Origin: Xiphophorus maculatus
Taxonomy: Eukaryota; Chordata; Actinopteri; Cyprinodontiformes; Poeciliidae
Direction: 5' to 3'
Assembly: GCF_002775205.1 (NCBI RefSeq)
Contig: NC_036459.1
Location: 16,290,312-16,354,311, forward strand
DNA length: 64,000 nt
Under the pieces are notes generated by a model. It did not search any database, was not told the DNA's origin, and saw only the letters and a list, made by a program, of their open reading frames with translations. The translations under genes and the position numbers were made by a program. Below, one piece after another: positions 25,998 through 36,466 of this stretch; the first letter of the stretch is position 1, and each line of letters opens with the position of its first letter.

Positions 25998-26162
25998 ATG
26001 GGGCCCGGTGTGACTCCGGTGGCTTCCTCAGGAGAGGAGAAAATGTTTCAATCTAACGGAGGCCCCGGTAACTTACCGAAACACTCCTACTGGGTGGATC
26101 TGTGGGTGTTTCTGCTTTTTGACATCGCTTTGTTTCTCTTCGTATATTTCATCGTCCCGTAA
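25998..26162 (+). CDS. c4orf3: Another-regulin-like membrane micropeptide (C4orf3 orthologue)
   Basis: A 54-residue protein, too short for ordinary gene callers. The N-terminal 26 residues are polar (MGPGVTPVASSGEEKMFQSN). Then comes LPKHSYWVDLWVFLL followed by FDIALFLFVYFIVP: one C-terminal transmembrane helix ending at the stop. The LPKHSYW-DLW-F-LFD---FLFVYF pattern is that of mammalian C4orf3 (another-regulin), an ER-membrane inhibitor of SERCA calcium pumps related in function to phospholamban. The ATG at 25998 gives the usual length; a second in-frame ATG is at 26043. A donor (aaaaag|gtaagc at 26166) follows the stop, so the 3' UTR continues in a second exon. Function is inferred from the family. 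Confidence 0.85.
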   Translation: MGPGVTPVASSGEEKMFQSNGGPGNLPKHSYWVDLWVFLLFDIALFLFVYFIVP

Positions 26163-26844
26163 AAAGGTAAGCAGGAGGGAGCGCAGAAGTTTCTAGCTAA
26201 CAGCGCGGAGTACGGAAATTACAACACTGAGTAGAAGTTAATGTGACGCAAGGAGACGGATAGTACAAAGTCACTTTTTTAATTTCTCACTGCTATGAAA
26301 GTTTGTGATATAGTTTTGCTTTGGAAGCATTTATATGTTTTATCTTTTGTCCAGTATTCGTGTAGCTGTCAGTCGGCCATTGCTTACGGGCAGCGCGTCA
26401 CGGCTGTGAGTCAGAGGACAATCCGCCTACAGTTTTTCGGATGATAAAGATTTAGGTTTTATCATGCTATTAAAAAGGTATAAAATGTTATTGGAAGTAT
26501 AAAAAGACTACACGATACGATCCAAAGCCTTAAAGCCAAAATGGAGGGTTTTCACGGCTCGTTTGATGCCAATTTATAATAAAACTAGTTTATTTTCTTC
26601 CCTCTTAAGTCCTGTGAAATCTGCAAGGGTGTACATAGTTATTCCACATACAGTTTTTGTATTTTAGCTTTATCTTTGTTTAATACTTAGTCTGTGCTGG
26701 TTTTTTACTCTGTTTTGTGTCATTTAGAACCTTGTGAAGATCAGTCGATTTATTTACACCCACATATTGTAACTCCATGTATTTTCTATAAATGGTTCTT
26801 TTCAGACACTTGTGAATCAGTGCAACCTGATGTTCTTGTTGCAG

Positions 26845-27390
26845 GATCGACCCTTTGACTGGCTGCTCATCCCCTGCTGTGCTGTGAGAAGGCTAACCCA
26901 GCTTTAACTGAATGTAACCATGCAGCAGCTTTCCTCAGCTCCGTCCAAAGATCCTCACCTTTCACGGACTTCAGCAAGAAGCTCTTCAATAACTAATCGG
27001 ACGGATTCCCTGTCGTCTCTGGCAGATGATAGTTTGAAGTATTTTTTTTTTGTTTTTGCTGAGATCCTTAAAACATCTCAACTGACTTTTATCCCCGAGA
27101 CTCAGCAAACGTGTCTGCAGATTACTTAAGATACTTCTGGTATCACTGTAAATGTTATATAATCTCTAATTTTGTGTGTCTTTTTTTCCGGAAAGAACAG
27201 ATAACTTTCAGGAAATGTATGTTTTTTTTTTTGTCATATATATGTAACTGGTGTTGGGACCAATGATGAAACGAGCGCAAGAACATTTTATTTATTGAAA
27301 ACTATGTTGATGCGGAGGAAACTCTAAGCAAACTCTTGGCAATTTGCACACAGATAACTCATGAACGAATAAAATGTTCTACCAACTAAA
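26845..27390 (+). other. c4orf3: Noncoding second exon of the micropeptide gene
   Basis: Acceptor ttcttgttgcag at 26833-26844, then no continuation of the frame, ending after an AATAAA at 27368-27373. A two-exon layout with the whole CDS in exon 1 also fits the mammalian gene. A 69-codon frame at 26920-27129 is not supported by any homology I recognise. Confidence 0.6.
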
Positions 27391-27886
27391 ACTTATTTCA
27401 GTTCGAGTTTTTATCCCACACAGTTGGTGTTTATGCAAACATTTCTAATAATTCACCTGTTAAATGTATTAGAATTTATAACAATCATTTACTCATATTT
27501 TAATGTAATTAATGTAGTGGTGACCAGATTATTTTCAAATATACCTGTTATTGAATACCATAAGTATTTTATAGTAATTAGTTGGGTTGTCTGCTCTGGG
27601 AGCTAATCTGTAGTTTTCCACTTAACAGGCATGCTAAGCTAAATAGCTTTGCCTTAAAATGAGTGATGGTAATTAAGTTTACTAGCTTGCTACCAGCCTG
27701 GACTTTTATAATTTTTCACAAAAAAAATGTTTTTACTTTATTGGGGGGAGTTTAAAAAATATATGTATATAAAATGCTCGACAAACTGGAACTTTCCTCA
27801 ATTTTAAGGTGTATAATTGACTTTGCTACAGTTCTAAGTAGAGAAGAAAGTACTTAATTTAATGTATCGGAAGGCATATAAAAGTA

Positions 27887-28240
27887 TTAACCCTCTATGG
27901 CATGACTTTTTATTTTTGTGGGGAAGAATTATTTTCCTGCATTCTTTGGGAGCTTGGTGGTCCCTAATTACATGTCAATCATAAAATCGGACTATGACAC
28001 CTCCTGGAACCAGATTTGGGTTTGTTGCCTCAGGGTAACATTGGTCTAGAACACCAAGATTGTCTACACTGATTATGAGAAATGAAATACAAATCAAACA
28101 AAAACTATATTCATAAAAACCTTTTTTTGGACAAAAATATGTCAAAAATTATGCCCCCCAAAAAATAAAATAAAGGAGCAATGTGAGGTACAGCTATGTG
28201 GTTTGTTGCCTGAGGGCAACGCCATGCCATAGAGGGTTAA
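27887..28240. mobile_element. piggyBac-like MITE
   Basis: TTAA at 27887-27890 and 28237-28240 flank a 346-bp element whose ends are a perfect 14-bp inverted repeat (CCCTCTATGGCATG / its complement). TTAA target duplication with CCC...GGG ends is diagnostic of the piggyBac superfamily. No transposase. A subterminal motif (tttgttgcctcagggtaac / tttgttgcctgagggcaac) appears twice in the same direction. Confidence 0.8.
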
Positions 28241-28587
28241 AAATCAATACATTTTATTTTTAATTACGGGGCTGTTTAAACTGTTTAAATACGGAGGTAC
28301 AGTATATGTATGGGTAAATTCTCTCTGGCTGTCATCCACACTTTGTCCGGTAGGTGGCGGTAAATGCACAGTGGGGGTTTTACTTTGAAACTAAAGAACT
28401 GGACGTTTCCGGTTCAGGGAAAGTTGTTTTTAAATGGGATGCTAAGCTACTGCAATTTGTCAGTGACTTTCTAAAGGGTGCAAACGTTGCAATGGAAAAC
28501 TGGCAGAGGAGAAAACGCGGGTTTGTAAAGTATTTGCTCTTTTTGAGTGATAATTAGCTTGTAGCGACAGCTAACAGCTAATTATTA

Positions 28588-31576
28588 GGCCCGAGCAGCA
28601 AAGCGCTGCGAAGGCCTATTGTATCTGTACTGTTTTATTATTATTCTTCCACCCATTTCGTGGGCCCATTTGGGGGCTTTATCATATTCAAAAACTCACC
28701 AAACTTGGCGGAAGCGACTAGGCGGTTTAAAAATTTTGAATTTTAAGGTCGCCGCAAAAATCGCAAAAAAAATTGCTCAACGGCAGCAACTAGCAATTTT
28801 CAACAGACCCATTGCTATTCACTTACTTCATCGTAGAGACTTGAAATTCGGTACAGTTGTAGAGCTCACTAAGACGCTCAGAATTTACAAGTAATGTCAT
28901 AGTGCAACTATCACAGAAAGTCGGCCATTTTGTATTGAACGTCCATTTTTTACCTCGATTTTGACGTTTACAGCCTTCGTATTTGATCGAACTCCTCCTA
29001 GGGATTTCGATTGATCGGCTTCAAACTCGGTCAGTCTGATCATAAGGCATGTCTGATTTAAAGTTATCAAATTGGTGAGTTTTGGAGCATGTTGAAGGGG
29101 GGTTACCAGGGGTCAAAGTTCACCTACACGCCATGAAACAAAAACCTCTTATATTTCCTATACAAAAACACATAGAGGGACCAAACTTTCAGTGATTGAT
29201 CGACATCGGGTGTCCTAAAATACCCTGCAGTGAAATTTTTTTTTTACGTAGGCCACGCCCCCTGAGAGCAGGAAGTGTAATGTTTTACTGTGAACGGTCG
29301 CTATCTTAGCCCTTTGACCTAATCAACATGAAACTGTGTCCAGAGGCAGAAGACATGTTGGTGTGTTGTGGATTCCAACCCCGACTGGCTGCGATGAAGC
29401 AGGTGGGCGTGGCGGCGTTGCGAACGCCGTCGAATTTCGTTTGGCTCTGAATTCCACAGTTTCGGGGTGAGCTGCTCCAAACTCACTAGGATGGATCCTT
29501 ATCCATCCCCGAACAGGAATCCATAGCGATATTTGGTGGGCGTGGCCTAATTTCTCTATAGCGACCCCTAGAGTATTTTAAATGAACAGCCCCAAGCCAT
29601 GCTTAAACCTAGAATTACGAAACTTGGTACACATGTGTATCTTGTCAGGACGTACAAAAAAGTCTCTTAGAGCCATGGTCGAAACCCAACAGGAAGTCGG
29701 CCATTTTGTATTGAAGGTCCATTTTGGACCTCGAGTTTGACGTTTACAGCCTTTGCATTTGATCGAACTCCTCCTAGGGATTTCGATTGATCGGCTTCAA
29801 ACTCGGTCAGTCTGATCATAAGGCATGTCTGATTTAAAGTTATCAAATTGGTGACTGTATGAGCTTGCTGAAGGGGGGTTACCAGGGGTCAAAGTTCACC
29901 TACTCGCCATGAAACACGAAACTCTTATATTTCCTATACAAAAACACATAGAGGGACCAAACTTTCTGGGATTGATCGTTATGGGGTTACCTAAAATACC
30001 CTGTGGTGAAATTATTTTTTTACGTAGGCCACGCCCCCTGAGAACAGGAAGTGTCATGTTTTACTGTGAACGGTCGTTATCTTAGCCCTTTGACCTAATC
30101 AACATGAAACTGTGTCCAGAGACAGAAGACATGTTGGTGTGTTGTGGATTCCAACCCCGACCGGCTGCGATGAAGCAGGTGGGCGTGGCGGCGTTGCGAA
30201 CGCCATCGAATTTCGTTTGGCTCTGAATTCCACAGTTTCGGGGTGAGCTGCTCCAAACTCACTAGGATGGATCCTTATCCATCCCCGAACAGGAATCCAT
30301 AGCGAAATTTGGTGGGCGTGGCCTAATTTTTCTATAGCGACCCCTAGAGTATGTTAAATGAACAGCCCCAGGCCATGCTTTATCCTAGAATTACGAAACT
30401 TGGTACACATGTGTATCTTGTCAGGACGTACAAAAAAGTCTCTTGGAGCCATGCTCTAAACCCAACAGGAAGTCGGCCATTTTAGATTGAAGTTCATTTG
30501 ACCTCGATTTTGACATTTAGAGCCTTCGTATTTGATCGAACTCCTCCTAGGGATTTCGATTGATCGGCTTCAAACTCGGTCAGTCTGATCATAAGGCATG
30601 TCTGATTTAAAGTTATCAATATGGTGAGTTTTGGAGCATGTTGAAGCGGGGTTAGCAGGGCTCAAAGTTCCCCTGTGATCGACTGTGTAATATGTAATTA
30701 CAAAGGGGATCCTTTATCATTCCGTAGTGCAATGCTGCCCTCTGGTGTCGAATTACTGAAATTACTGAAATAGTTTCATTATTTTAGTAATTCGACACCA
30801 GAGGGCAGCATTGCCCTACGGAAAGACAGAGTTCAATTTTGTAATGTAGGAAAAAATTAAAAATTTGTAATTCTACTGTGAACGGTCGATAGCTTCTGCA
30901 CCAAACTTTGCACGAGTGACCCTGGCGGGACCCTGACGACCCTATGTCATCATATTATGACGTCATCTAAGCCCCGCCCCCTCAGAACCGGAAGTGCCGT
31001 TTTTTTCCTTGGAAAGCTCTGTTTATGGCTCTCTTGACCTAATCAAGGTGATTCGGATGATAAACTCTGTCAATGCTCGCTGCTGGCTGAACCGTGTGGG
31101 CGTGGCCAAATGGCGAATATCAGTCCCTCGCCATATGCATACGTTTGGCTCTAATTCACGCATGGATCATCCGATTGGCACCAAACTGGATATGTATGAT
31201 CTTTGTTCACCTCTAAAGAGCCCGACGGGTTTGAGATGTAATTTGACTCCACTGCGCCCCCTAAGGTAAGACATCGGCCGTATCTCCTCGACGCATGGAC
31301 CGATCTGCACCAGATTTTTCGACAGTCGTCGGGGAGCGCCGCCGAACGCATTCACGCGTGTCGCCCGGTGGACGGGCGGAGAAAATGCGCGACAGCTACT
31401 GCGGCGGCTAGCGGGCGGCGGTGCTAGAAACTGCGGCGGAGCTTCCGCGGTGGGGAGTTGGCTGCGGCTCTGGAAAACGCGCGAGAGCTTCTGCGGTGGC
31501 CGGAACCCCCGCGGTGGCCAATAGGCCGGAGCGGCGCTTGCTGCGAGGGCCGCCCGAGGCTGCTTGCAGCTTTAAT
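28588..31576. repeat. Interspersed element with three ~775-bp tandem units
   Basis: Starts ggcccgagcagcaaagcgct and ends gctgcttgcagctttaatt, ends that I associate with an abundant, poorly classified fish repeat. The landmark tttgatcgaactcctcctag occurs at 28982, 29758 and 30531, so the interior is a tandem of units about 776 and 773 bp long. Two are near-identical; the third is truncated at about 30680. The right end (31340-31570) turns very GC-rich. No long frame. Confidence 0.7.
30721..30822. repeat. Hairpin with two CTCF-like sites
   Basis: An inverted repeat of ~39-bp arms (tccgtagtgcaatgctgccc... and its near-complement) with a short centre, inserted in the larger element. Each arm holds tgccctctggtgt, one base from the CTCF core WGCCMYCTRSTGG, in opposite orientations. 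Binding is untested. Confidence 0.6.
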
Positions 31577-32314
31577 TCAGGTTGATATTCAGACAACCTG
31601 TTGATATAAAAGGCACATTAGTGCAAATAAACTATATCAGTAAGGCATTTCTTCTAAAGTACATTAAACACTTAAATGACTGCTGCACGTGTTGTTTTAA
31701 CTTTACCGGCTTTTGTCTCATTCAGTGTTCTGTAGATTTATATATTACAAAAGTACACAGCAGAATTTTAGAGAAGTTTGTGGGAAATTGAAATATCTTT
31801 GTTTTTAAAGGATGTCATGACAAAAGTCAACTGATCTTCACCAAGTTCCACAGTGGTAGAAACTTACATGAACAAAAATCCCAGCTGATTTGCTGTGGAT
31901 CAGTGATGGCCGTGGGTGAAAGTCCCAGCAGATGAGCAGTTTCTGAAATATTCACGTCCCAAATGGCAACAGTAACCAGGCCACACTGAAAGTCATTTGA
32001 ATTCCCTTTGTTTCCTATTTAAGAAGCCTAAATGCACTAAGTTGCTTAAAGCAATCAAATATGTACCTAGGGTTATATATTATTCTGAAAAGACTAGAGC
32101 TGTTCTCTACATTACTGTCTTATTATTTTCACATTCTCAGAGTAAAGCTGCTGAACTGCTTTGTTATACAAATGATAAAACTTTGGACTTCACTATAAAA
32201 CAAAAACCACTTTGGTCCAGAAGTAGTTCTATTCCAAATCTTCTATGAGGAGCTTGACCTTTCATGTAAATTCATCTGACCCCTGTTCATATTGTCTCTT
32301 GTTCTAACGAACAG

Positions 32315-35298
32315 ATGTGTTCCTGCCGCCGTCCTTTCTCAGGCTGCTCTCTGCAGCCGTGTGGCAGGTGGCGCGGCTCCGAGACGTTCTCCATTACGAA
32401 ACCCTCGGCGAGTTTGTGTCGCTGGTGACGGACACGGTGCCGGACCTGCTCAACGCAAAGCAGAGAGGCAAGTTACTGCTGCGACTGCGAGCCAGAGTGA
32501 GTCACTGGGGTGGCAGATACACTCAGATATCAAAGCAATATTGGATAGACGTGATTATGGACATGCTGCTTTCTATGTCTGTGTGGTGTTGGTTTTTTTT
32601 TCAGGTTATTCTTGAGCTGTGCAGAAGTGCGGAAACAGCCAACACGTTGCATGTGGAGCCTCACTTGGAACGAATTCTACCACAGGGAGCAATGGGAAAG
32701 ATTTGATCATTCATCAGATGAAGTAATGATGCTGAGATTGTTGTGCTAATGACTATCACCTGTTTTTCAGAGTGGAGATGCTGAGGTGGATGCAGAGGAG
32801 GTGACATTTGTAGAACTTGCCCGAATGCCACCTGAGAGGGAAGACTTTTACAGGGTGAGGAACGTTCCATGATTTCACATACAGACTTATTTTAGAGTGT
32901 CTGAGTCTGATTGCATCGTGATACCAACTACTGTTAAAACAGATAAACTCACCAAAGAGAAAGTTGTGCAGGAAAGAGTAAAGTACAAAAAAATGATTTC
33001 ATCAACAGAGGCACTGAAGCAGGAGTAGAGTGCTCAAAGTGTCAGTAGCTCAACACTTAAACACTAAAACACTAAAGTACAAGAAGGACTTTCTACTGCA
33101 AAACAAAAGATTGCAGTATTAGAATGCTGGTTAAACCTTTGTCAATGGCTCCTTCCAGAAAGAAGTGCTAGCAGTGAATTGGACAAAAACAAAATCCAGA
33201 GTACTCAAAGTTCATGTCAGTAACATCTATGTCAATGATTCCAAACAGAACAGAGACTCGGCCAAGCAGAAATTCACAGAGCCAAGAGCACTTTCTATGA
33301 AAATCAAAATAGTACACCAAGCTAATGATAACTGGTTCTGCTAATTGCTTCGTCCAGGCAAGAGACAAAGCTAAAGACAAGTCAACACAGTTAATGGCAG
33401 CAACAACTCCATCCAGGTGAAAGATCTGCTGGGCTAAGAGTCTTTCTACAAAAAGAAAAATGGAGAGCACATGAACTCAATGTTAGCTCGAGTTTTTCCA
33501 GTGGACACATACAGTGTCTTAGTTTTGGAGAGAGACATAATTTTGAACCAGGAGCACTCACAATGGAAAAGAAAATCAAGAACTTTATTGGACATGACCA
33601 AAAAATTAAAAATAAATTGCTCAACTGAATCTGGTCGTTTGTGTTCTTTCCGGGGGCTGACGTCGGCAGCAGTTGCAGTTTGCACTTTGAGCCATCTTAT
33701 TCTAATTGCAAACGTTGCCGTCTCTGCTAAGCAGACTGTTTCATGGCTGACATCTGGGCCCTCCATGCTGAAGGACGGTATGGACGCGCTGTCCGATCCC
33801 GGTCAGCTGAGGACTCTCCTGCAGCACCACAAAAAGCCTCCAGTCGCTCAGCGTTCCATGTAAACAAGATTCATACAGGAAGTTAAAGCTATCAGATACA
33901 CTTTTCCCATTAATTGCGACGTAGATTTTACACAAACAATATCTGATTATTGCTTTGACACATCACATATTGGACGGAAATCAAGGAACAACCATACTTA
34001 TGGAAAAAATGAAATGCTATATTTATTTTTGACCCTGTAAGTAGGTACCAAGGCTGCAGGTTTGTAACAAGATGAGCTTTCAGATTAAAGATTTTCCGTC
34101 TTTTTCTTAGAACTTTCTAAGATTATAAATATAGGGGTGCACCAATAAATTGGCTTCGTTTTCCTTCATTTTGGGAGATCAGAGAAAAACAAACCTCATA
34201 CCTCTTTTACTCTGCTGTGAAAGAATAAAAGGGGACAAGCAGACCCACCCTACTGTTGGCAACTTAGATTTTGTCGACATATTTAGTGACTTTTCAGACA
34301 AAAAAAAAAGGCATCGGCCAAAATAGGTATCAGACATTTTTAAAGATCAGCAGTTGGCCATAAAACTTCACTCAGTGCAGCCTGAAAAAAATGTCTTTAT
34401 AATGAATTATTTTGCTTTTGACCATTTTGATGATAATACAGTATCACTCCAAAACCGAAGCTGGTATTTGTGAAACAGTATTTGTGGTCAAATATTATAG
34501 AAAACTGGACACATTGGATGATAAATATGATATAAAACAAAACTTCTCTTATTGGCAAAAACCTAGTTTTGTTTATAGTTTATCTAAATAGTTTTCGCGT
34601 GATTGTTAAAGTACTATTTACCGAAATCTAATGATAAGCTGAAATTCTTGTGTGTGTTCTGCACAGGTGGACCAGTTGAGATGTCCACCCAGGTCTTCGC
34701 CTGCTCCTAGGGGCCGTTTTTCCACACAGCGCATCCAGCACAGTCACCCAGAGCAGAACAACAAACTCTAGGTGGCTGCAAAGAAGACTCCAGCCCCCAC
34801 GCCCTAAATTCCCACAGCCCTTCCCCATCCATGACCCTCATACCTGCCCGGACTGCGGCAAGACGTTGATGCGGGCCTCGGATGTGACTCGTCACCAGCG
34901 AACCCACACGGGCGAGCGACTATACAGCTGTGAGGCCTTTAAGAACTCCTGGGATGAGGCATTGACACGTCCACACTGGAGAACGTCCCTTCCTCTGTTT
35001 CCTCTGTGGCAAACGCTTCACCCAGATGGGGTTGCTCAGGCTGCACCACATGCAGCCAGACCTGCAACCCCCCCAGCTGGACTTAACCACGAAGGTGGTG
35101 GTCGCGGAGGAGACTCCCTGCAAAGAAGGAGGGGAGTACAAGTGCCAGAAGTGCGGCGAAAGCTTCGGCAGCATCTTGGAGCGACTGAGGCACAGGCAGA
35201 CGCACGCGGTGAGGCGTCAGTACAGATGCTCCCAGTGCGAGAAGATCTACAGCCGCGCCTCGGATCTCAAGAGCCACCAGATGAAACACAGCATATAA
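32315..35298 (+). pseudogene. Broken TINF2-N-like / C2H2 zinc-finger gene
   Basis: Recognisable exons: 32315-32496 (FLRLLSAAVWQVARLRDVLH and RGKLLLRLRAR, like the N-terminal domain of TERF1-interacting factor 2), 32605-32706 (VILELCRSAE...), 32771-32854 (FVELARMPPEREDFYR), 33732-33859 (QTVSWLTSGPSMLKDGMDAL ... LRTLLQHHK) and 34667-35298 (C2H2 fingers). Breaks: the second exon runs into TGA with no donor. The exon expected between 32854 and 33732 is absent. Splicing 33859 to 34667 preserves the finger frame but meets TGA at 34677-34679. The frame shifts inside finger 2 (about 34965). Finger 1 ([21 protein letters not shown]) and the last two fingers stay intact. I recall intact fish proteins with this TINF2_N plus zinc-finger layout, but cannot name the gene. 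No first exon with an ATG was found. Alternative: assembly errors. Confidence 0.6.
34133..34390. repeat. Degenerate MITE, AGGGGTGCACC-ended family
   Basis: Left end aggggtgcaccaataaattg; right end eroded. Same family as 61147-61461. Lies in the intron before the zinc-finger exon of the broken gene. Confidence 0.45.
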
Positions 35299-36299
35299 AA
35301 CAGTATTTTTCAGGTCTGAATGAGTGTGAAATTTTAATAGATTATGGAATAATGTTATTTCCAGACTTTATTCCCTGTCTTACTGTCTGAAGATTGCATC
35401 CTCCATCAGTGTTTAGCCTGATCATCTATCTGGTCCACTTTCCGTCTTCCTCTTCGTCCATCTGGTCTGCTGAAATCTGAGCAGATCTGTGTTGAAAATG
35501 TGCAGGATCCCATTATATGGTTGGGTGTACTTCAGAACTACACTACTTCAAAATATATCAGTGTTTGGTGATGCCACAGTAGAAATAAAGAGCAAGTTCT
35601 GTTTGGCACTTATTTTCCATCAAAATCTGGAGGAAATTTAAAACGGAATAAAAGGGAATAAAAGATTTAAAAGTCATTATCTATTTTTACTCAGTTGACG
35701 GAAACTTGGTCACTGGGATTTTGTTTGGATCAGTGGTCAAGCCTCTCTTTCTCATCCTGTTCAGGTAAATCTCACTACAAATAAGGAAAGTGTCGGCACT
35801 GAAAGTCCACAGTGCTGTATGTGGTTTTGTAGACATGCAGGTAGTTGGAGAATTCTCCCTGCATATGCTGGTAGTGTTGCAAACACGGCACATCACTAGC
35901 ATTAGTTTATCAAAAAGCACTGACTTTATATCAACTATTTCCACGATAAAGTATTAACATCAAAATTTAGCTTCCACTTGTTTCTTAAAGATTAATTCAT
36001 AGCATGCTACTTTAAAAATAGTGACTCTGTACACAACCCATGTCTCACTCCAAGCTCATCTCAAAAGCTGGCAAGTTTGTTAGAAATAATGTAATGAAGA
36101 CACATCAAAAGTAATTGGGGTTTCCTGTTGTTTTTATTAGAATAAATCTAATATATTTTACATAATCAATGCCACCGTAATAACTGGATCCATTTACGCT
36201 AAATCTATAGACAGCAGCACTATCACTTGCACCACGTGTTCGTCACACAGGGTGGCGTTTTTTTTAGTTAGAAAATTTAAAAATTTCCCTCCAAGTTTC
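35299..36299. other. Intergenic, nothing recognised
   Basis: AT-rich sequence between the broken zinc-finger gene and the next promoter. An AATAAA at about 35648 may be the old polyadenylation site of the broken gene. Confidence 0.4.
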
Positions 36300-36466
36300 C
36301 CGCCGGACCGCTTTATTTGCAGGGACTTCCGCTCGCAGTTTACATATCCGCGCGTCGTTTTCCGGGTGGTGGTTACACTCGGGCAAGCGGAGCCGTCGTT
36401 ATAATCAACCTTGTAAACAAAAGTTGCTTAACGGGTTGACTTCAGCGATACGTGAAGGGGAAAGAC
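36300..36466 (+). promoter_or_regulatory. CpG-rich promoter / 5' UTR of NUFIP2-like gene
   Basis: Local rise in CpG (cgccggaccgc, ccgcgcgtcg, gcggagccgtcg) immediately before the ATG at 36467 and continuing into intron 1 (36540-37210). No clear TATA box; typical of a broadly expressed gene. Confidence 0.5.

Noticed and set aside
34677..34679. Reading the TGA in the broken zinc-finger gene as selenocysteine
   Set aside because: Other breaks exist in the same gene, the family has no Sec, and no SECIS-like element was seen downstream.
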